NCBI GenBank assembly: GCA_041399065.1
Contig: JAWKTN010000002.1
Location: 124,001-188,000, forward strand
Direction of reading: 5' to 3'
Origin: JAGQPD01 sp020426865
Lineage (GTDB): Bacteria; Planctomycetota; Planctomycetia; Pirellulales; Pirellulaceae
Length of the DNA stretch: 64,000 bases
The notes under the pieces were generated by a model that saw only the letters and a list, made by a program, of their open reading frames with translations, did not search any database and was not told the origin of the DNA. Positions 61,448 through 64,000 of this stretch are shown here, in pieces (position 1 is the first letter of the stretch; each line of letters starts with the position of its first letter). The position numbers were made by a program, and so were the translations under genes.

Positions 61448-63608
61448 TTTTCCGCGTGTCATCATCATGCGCAACCTCTTTGATGCGAATTTCCACTCGC
61501 GTACGCTGGAGACCGGGGTCGAGGCCCAGCAATGCTGACTCATACCAGTACCGGGCTCGCCGTCGCAGGTGACTAGCTTGCACGCCACGGTAGTTTTGGG
61601 CGAGGTCCCACCAGGCGTCACCAACACGGGCTTGTCCTTGCGGATCGGCAGGGTTATCGCGATCCCAACGGGCCGCATCGCGGATGGCGGCCGATGCAGC
61701 TTCGCACAATAGCGGCAGTCCCTGATCCCACTGCCCTTTGTAGAAGGCGTAGTAGCGACCAACGAATTCCTGCGATTCGGCGGTGGGGCCATCTACCGTT
61801 GCTTGTTCGAGCGTTTGCTTGACGCGATTGAAAACACCTCGTTGTTCACGGATTTCGCGCCGCCGCTGGTCAAGTTCGCGGACGTGGTCCGAGCCTTTGT
61901 ATTGACGAGCTCCGGTTAAGGCGATGCGGATCATGTCTTCGGCCACATCATACTCGTCGCGTAGCGCGGCTTCGCCCGCCAGTTCTTCTGACCTGTCGAT
62001 CAAGAAGTCACCGTCACGATCAGACGACGACGATTCCGCCAGCTCGCTGAGCACCTTTACGGACGTGGCGTACGCATCGACGTCGTAGCTCGACAGAATA
62101 GCATCCAAGCAACCTTCGCACAGTCTCGAGTTGCCTAATCGCACGGCGGCCTTCAACGCCACTTGCAACAGCACGTACTCATCGGCTGAACCATGTTGCA
62201 TTTTCTTAGCTTCCCGCAGCATCCCCTGAACGACGGCGCGCCGATCGTTGGCCGACTTGGCGTTGCGAAATTGATCGGCGTAGATACTTTCAACGAGTGA
62301 CATGGCCCTGCGTCGTGCGTCGTCATCCGGAACCGGCATGCGGTCTGCCGCTTCATAGGATCGAATTCCGGCGTGGTTCGTCGAGGTTCTACGCCGCTTC
62401 AACGCTTCGCGATCGTCGCGGTCCATCCATTGCTTCGTGGCTGAAGCCGTGCGGATGTCGCTGCGAGTCAACACACTAGCGTCACTACTAGATCGTGCCG
62501 TCGGCTCAGTTTTCTTCGCGGCAGCCGACTCCGTTGCGGGAGTCAACATGGCGTTTGTGTTGCCGGCGATTGGCACTTGAGTGTCCTCTGGGGACGCGCT
62601 GATCATCGACGCACGAAACGCTTCGCCTCGATCGATGGTCATTGCCGCCATGAACTGCTGGAATGGCACATTGGCGTCAATGCGTCCCACGATACCGTCC
62701 GCCCAAATGACAAAGAACTCGCCGTTGTGGAGGCTTCCATAACCTCCGCCTTCCAGGCTGGTGGCGTCGCAATCGGCCGGCTTGGTCCACGGCACGGCGC
62801 GATCGGCATCGACTTCCAACACCACAATCGTATCAGAAAGGCCGTCTTCAACGCGTTTGGGAATGACCGCGCGGTCACCGGTAAAGGCCGTCATCGTGCC
62901 AAAGGCGCCTTGGATGCACGTCATGCCGACGGCACCCCGCGATTGGTAGACTTCCGGAATCCATTGCAACAACGCCTGATTGGCCGGACTGTCCCACGGT
63001 TCATCCGTTTGAAAACGTGCGTACAACTCGTTGTGTCCCAAATAGGGTAGCAACTCGACGCGCCAACTTAGCAGCGGCTGTCCGAGGCGATTTTTCGTCC
63101 ACGCTGTCGGGAATCGTCCGTTCTTCGTAACGTAACTTCGTAATGCCGTTGCAATGGCCTGCATTTGCGATACACTCCGCGCTCGAGGCGACGAATCATC
63201 CACCATCGGAGGACGGTCATCGGAAGGGTTGGCGGCGGAGGGATCCTGTTTGTCGTTCGGTGTCGTGTCCCGCGAGCGTGACGAAACAGCGGATTTTGTT
63301 GCGGAACTCGATGGGGAAGCAACTGGCGGTGTCGCCGATGTCGCCGCGGAACTGTCCTGCATGTCATTGTTTTTGTTGTTTTCCGCAGCTGTGTCGGTAG
63401 AAGTCGTGTTTGCTACATTGGCACTGGACTTACTACCCGCCGGCACTGCCGGTTTGGTGGCAACGGGCGCGGCATCATTGTCGGGCGTCCGCCGGATCGC
63501 CATTCGTTTCATGTCCTCCTGACTTAAACCGCCGCCAAAGCACCCGAGAATATTTAGCACGGCGAGGCAACACAATCCTTCCTTTATGTGCCGGGTGATC
63601 AACAACAT
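61431..63608 (-). CDS. DUF1559-domain lipoprotein
   Basis: 725 residues. N-terminal signal with a lipobox (CLAVLNILGC, Cys ~23), then a Ser/Thr/Ala-rich linker to ~140. Residues ~145-335 match the DUF1559 region (AIATALRSYVTKNGRFPTAW; LLSWRVELLPYLGHNELYAR; DEPWDSPANQALL), lacking the usual N-terminal pilin-like helix. The rest is helical and TPR-like, ending in a repeat-of-stress-type section (WDLAQNYRGVQASHLRRRAR). DUF1559 is greatly expanded in planctomycetes; its role is unknown. The gene probably heads a two-gene unit with the P-domain/dockerin gene, since they overlap by 17 bases. Confidence 0.88.
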   Translation of the reverse strand: MLLITRHIKEGLCCLAVLNILGCFGGGLSQEDMKRMAIRRTPDNDAAPVATKPAVPAGSKSSANVANTTSTDTAAENNKNNDMQDSSAATSATPPVASPSSSATKSAVSSRSRDTTPNDKQDPSAANPSDDRPPMVDDSSPRARSVSQMQAIATALRSYVTKNGRFPTAWTKNRLGQPLLSWRVELLPYLGHNELYARFQTDEPWDSPANQALLQWIPEVYQSRGAVGMTCIQGAFGTMTAFTGDRAVIPKRVEDGLSDTIVVLEVDADRAVPWTKPADCDATSLEGGGYGSLHNGEFFVIWADGIVGRIDANVPFQQFMAAMTIDRGEAFRASMISASPEDTQVPIAGNTNAMLTPATESAAAKKTEPTARSSSDASVLTRSDIRTASATKQWMDRDDREALKRRRTSTNHAGIRSYEAADRMPVPDDDARRRAMSLVESIYADQFRNAKSANDRRAVVQGMLREAKKMQHGSADEYVLLQVALKAAVRLGNSRLCEGCLDAILSSYDVDAYATSVKVLSELAESSSSDRDGDFLIDRSEELAGEAALRDEYDVAEDMIRIALTGARQYKGSDHVRELDQRRREIREQRGVFNRVKQTLEQATVDGPTAESQEFVGRYYAFYKGQWDQGLPLLCEAASAAIRDAARWDRDNPADPQGQARVGDAWWDLAQNYRGVQASHLRRRARYWYESALLGLDPGLQRTRVEIRIKEVAHDDDTRKNVVLQ

Positions 63609-63801
63609 AACGATTTTCCAGTCTCAAAATTCTGATTTGACATCAATGCACAACCAACTTGCAGGCTGCGACAAGACACGAGTCCCACATTACAGCAGAC
63701 TGACATTAAGAAGCGGCGAAGAATAGATTAAGAATCTAACGAAACGTTAGTCGAGTCTTCACTCTTTATTCACTTCAGATTCACTGCAGATTCACGCATT
63801 C
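63609..63801. other. Intergenic, promoter region of the DUF1559 gene
   Basis: An AT-richer stretch with repeated TCACTTCAGATTCACTGCAGATTCAC-like short direct repeats (around 63770-63797) and no coding frame. Confidence 0.4.
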
Positions 63802-64000
63802 CTAACATCGCTCTGATTTAATTTTGCCGTCTACGAATTGCACATTCATGACGGTGTCGCGGTACGTAGGCAGTTTGTCGGTTACTTTGCCTTGCGGCTC
63901 CGTGTTTTGTTGCAGGAGCAAAAGTACGTCTCGACAAATTGAGTTTTCAGCGTATCGAGGAAATGATGCACAATACAGTTCGCTTTCGATCTCGTTTCCA
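63802..64000 (-). CDS. 3' end of a gene running off the right edge
   Basis: Minus-strand translation from the edge gives an open frame of 65 codons with coding character (ELYCASFPRYAENSICRDVL; NTEPQGKVTDKLPTYRDTV; MNVQFVDGKIKSERC) ending in TAG at 63802-63804. Only the C-terminus is visible and no family was recognised. Confidence 0.5.
   Translation of the reverse strand, partial: GNEIESELYCASFPRYAENSICRDVLLLLQQNTEPQGKVTDKLPTYRDTVMNVQFVDGKIKSERC

Overview
The window looks like a planctomycete chromosome, most likely of the Pirellulales/Planctomycetales type. The reasons are giant genes, LEPR-XLL-like leaders (LEVRRLLSA at 39.25 kb, LETRSLLAG at 45.4 kb), dockerin-like tails ending in paired GDYNxNGVVDAADYTIWKD motifs, PEP-CTERM sorting tails and a DUF1559 lipoprotein. 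No rRNA, tRNA or CRISPR array was recognised.

Region 1 (1-14.2 kb) is ordinary housekeeping DNA. It holds a DUF420 membrane protein cut by the window edge; leucine biosynthesis genes leuA and leuB (not adjacent); an ECF sigma factor with a small Cys-containing protein and a lipoprotein in one minus-strand run; a 7Fe ferredoxin with a clear terminator; an SNase-fold protein lacking catalytic residues; a Uma2-family protein with a coiled-coil tail; the methionine-salvage run mtnB-mtnD-mtnC; miaE; and a Gfo/Idh/MocA oxidoreductase.

Region 2 (14.2-45.7 kb) is dominated by a surface or secreted giant. Two abutting minus-strand reading frames (39363-28426 and 28450-15620) are best read as one gene of about 23.7 kb broken by a single missing base inside an RTX repeat array. 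The joined product would be about 7,900 residues: S8/S53-like protease, LCAT-like lipase, long repeat region, RTX array, beta-propeller, several beta-helix modules, LamG and dockerins. A decayed IS66 element follows at 40.1-41.3 kb, then a class C beta-lactamase-like serine hydrolase with a long repeat tail.

Region 3 (45.9-56.7 kb) is the most unusual part. A gene whose right part resembles the C-terminal half of an S26 signal peptidase is split by a 10.3 kb island. Deleting 46041-56309 rejoins the reading frame across a GGCGC duplication. The island is two tandem units, each bounded by GGCGC. Each unit starts with the same ~0.83 kb sequence (hairpins plus a tyrosine recombinase gene) and ends exactly at the ARFYDP codons of an RHS core that reads inward into a toxin-like C-terminus followed by a putative immunity gene. 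One toxin tip has a restriction-endonuclease-like ExK motif. Inside the units lie decayed passengers: an Rpn nuclease gene, a second IS66, an IS21 scrap and a RAYT-type transposase. I infer a recombinase-borne RHS toxin-tip cassette system.

Region 4 (56.9-64 kb) has an internally deleted group II intron lying downstream of the terminator of a small Gly/Tyr-rich secreted protein. It then has a PEP-CTERM beta-propeller protein overlapping tail to tail with a dockerin/PEP-CTERM protein, a DUF1559 lipoprotein, and the 3' end of a gene running off the right edge.
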